Below, piece after piece: positions 62,433-64,000 of a stretch of 64,000 nt of DNA (positions within the stretch are counted from its first letter, which is position 1; each line of letters begins with the position of its first letter). The translations under genes were made by a program, and so were the position numbers. This DNA comes from Cepaea nemoralis (Eukaryota > Mollusca > Gastropoda > Stylommatophora > Helicidae), in assembly GCA_014155875.1 (NCBI GenBank), contig JACEFZ010017448.1, forward strand, positions 855,501 to 919,500, written 5' to 3'. The notes under the pieces were generated by a model. That model ran no database searches. It saw nothing but the letters and a program-made list of their open reading frames with translations, and was not told the origin of the DNA.

Positions 62433-62884
62433 GGGTAGACGCTAAGGTATCCAGGAAATATAACATCGGGTAGACGCTAAGGTATCCAGGAAATATAACA
62501 TCGGGTAGACGCTAAGGTATCCAGGAAATATAACATCGGGTAGACGCTAAGGTACCCAGGAAATATAACATCGGGTAGACGCTAAGGTACCCAGGAATTA
62601 GAACAACGGGTAGAGGCTAAGGTACCCAGGAATTAGAACAACGAGTAGACGCTAAGGTACCCAGGAATTAGAACAACGGGTAGACGCTAAGGTACCCAGG
62701 AATGAGAACAACGGGTAGACGCTAAGGTACCCAGGAATTAGAACAACGGGTAGACGCTAAGGTACCCAGGAATTAGAACAACGGGTAGACGCTAAGGTAC
62801 CCAGGAATTAGAACAACGGTAGACGCTAAGGTATCCAGGAATTAGAACAACGGGTAGACGCTAAGGTATCCAGGAATTAGAACA
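62433..62884. repeat. 35-bp minisatellite, about 13 copies
   Basis: The unit is CGGGTAGACGCTAAGGTACC plus CAGGAATTAGAACAA. The left copies carry GTATCC and AAATATAACAT variants and the right copies GTACCC and AATTAGAACAA, with GTATCC again in the last two. Confidence 0.95.
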
Positions 62885-62887
62885 GGG

Positions 62888-63118
62888 AGGGAGTCTCAGT
62901 GGGGATATGGTTAAACCGCCTGCCTCGCGCTCCTAGGGTTGTGGGTTCGATTCCGGATTCATTGGGTTCAGGAGTACAATTTTCTTGGAGACTCCTAGGG
63001 GTTCGTACTTTGTGCGACACTGTCGGCAGGCCGGCCCGCGGAACAAGACCTCGCGATATGGGATATAACCCAGTGCAATGGAGTCGATATTCTCGCCTTT
63101 AAATCCTGCTAAGATGCA
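62888..63118 (+). mobile_element. SINE-D, full copy
   Basis: The head GTCTCAGTGGGGATATGGTT and B box GGGTTCGATTCC are followed by TTGGAGACTCCTAGGGGTTC, GTGCGACACTGTCGGCAGGC and ATTCTCGCCTTTAAATCCTG. Confidence 0.75.
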
Positions 63119-63224
63119 CAGCGGAGATACAAGTTATATTTAATTAGGGGGGGGGGGGGGTGAGAAGAGAAAACATATTTTCCACCGGCAAATCCAAACG
63201 TCAACTAAAATTTACAATCGCCAG

Positions 63225-63475
63225 AGGTCAGCATGCCGGTCTCCCTGGTCTAGGGATTACACTACTTTCTCCGTAATCCCGTATATTCTCGTCAGTAACG
63301 TGACGTGCGCGAGAATCGGTAGCGGTTCTCTCCGCGTCGGTAACTTACGGGGTATGTGAGCCGGTCGCTCAGAAAGCAATGGCAAACTACTGAGCGTAAT
63401 CTTGCCAAGAAATCAACAATCAGCTGATAGATGCTGATGTTGACAGCGATGTCCTGTAAAGGATATGCGAAAAAA
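63225..63475 (+). mobile_element. SINE-B, full length
   Basis: Head GCCGGTCTCCCTGGTCTAGG, then CTCCGTAATCCCGTATATTC, body CAGAAAGCAATGGCAAACTA and GATGTCCTGTAAAGGATATG, then an A run into the next SINE. Confidence 0.87.
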
Positions 63476-63570
63476 AGAGGTCAGCATGGCCTAATGGATA
63501 AGAGCGCTTGATCATAAACTTCCGGTGTACTGATGCCGAGGTAGTGGGTTCAACCCTGCAGCATGATGGA
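63476..63570 (+). mobile_element. SINE-A head
   Basis: GAGGTCAGCATGGCCTAATG (A-box region) and GTGGGTTCAACCC (B box). It directly abuts the A tail of the preceding SINE-B, as if inserted in it. Confidence 0.7.
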
Positions 63571-64000
63571 ACAGAATCCCCATTTCCAGTCCGACACATT
63601 TCATGAGGATACTTTAAGTCTTAACGGGGACCATCCCAAATATAAGGGCTATTCTTAGATCGTAGGTTCCAGAACGAGTTGGGGGAGGCGGCGGTATGCA
63701 CTTGTCTTTTGATTGGTTCATAAGTAATGAGCCCACGCTATTCCTGGGCCATATTTTAAAATCTAATTAGTTTGAGCGGGGATCTCACCAGGAGCGGTCG
63801 CTAGAGTGATGTGATGACCCAACAATGCCCGTAAAGATTCAATAATATATTGTTCTCTGGACAACAGGTACCACTTTAAAACATACTTTAATGTTGTGGC
63901 TAAACCTAATGTACGAAAGAGAAGAATATAAGAGTATTTTATGAATAAAATGTGAAAGTGGAAAACCTAACTTCTGTGCGCCAGAATTCTGAATATTGCT
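63571..64000. other. no gene seen
   Basis: No supported feature to the end of the window. Confidence 0.35.

Overview
This is a window of animal nuclear DNA, not a bacterial or viral genome. It has spliced genes, tRNA-derived SINEs, LINE debris, several DNA-transposon classes and very long minisatellites. The mix of a Gmr1-type LTR retrotransposon, many short tRNA-headed SINEs and invertebrate-like gene structure suggests an invertebrate, most likely a lophotrochozoan such as a mollusc. That assignment is inference.

Two host genes can be supported. (1) An ASTE1 (asteroid homologue) gene of the XPG/FEN1-like nuclease family lies on the + strand as one 956-codon exon at 8950-11820. A strong splice acceptor sits about 100 bases before the ATG. 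(2) A cholinesterase-like gene lies on the - strand. I rebuilt it from short exons in compatible phase: 58628-58761, 56131-56301, 54929-55013 and about 52984/52994-53167, then a C-terminal exon at 27144-27401. These carry the choline-site Trp, the GGGF oxyanion motif, the GESAGA serine nucleophile and the HGYE histidine. The roughly 190 residues expected between the fourth and last of these exons were not found. The 25.6 kb between them is filled by an LTR retrotransposon, a 10-kb minisatellite and a LINE. The N-terminal exon and the last exon are also not visible.

Layout. 1-8.9 kb: AT-rich DNA with LINE tails, SINEs, a palindromic 153-bp MITE and a minisatellite broken by a LINE fragment. 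8.9-12.6 kb: ASTE1 and a 43-bp tandem repeat that begins inside its last codons. 12.6-27 kb: SINEs, a 3.7-kb minisatellite with a 73-bp dimeric unit, a fold-back mariner-like element, a 31-bp minisatellite, and a hAT MITE nested in an inverted repeat. 27-59 kb: the cholinesterase-like gene. Its introns hold an I/Jockey-type LINE (28.2-31.2 kb), a 22-bp minisatellite of about 450 copies (33.4-43.4 kb) and an 8.4-kb LTR retrotransposon whose integrase precedes its reverse transcriptase (43.4-51.8 kb). 59-64 kb: simple repeats, a hAT element with an exact 8-bp target duplication, a 35-bp minisatellite and more SINEs.

Most long open frames on the - strand from 33.4 to 43.4 kb are not genes. They arise because the 22-bp unit has no stop in any - strand frame. 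The most unusual items are the Gmr1-like domain order, the cholinesterase gene interrupted by repeats, and the ASTE1 stop-codon region that seeds a tandem array.
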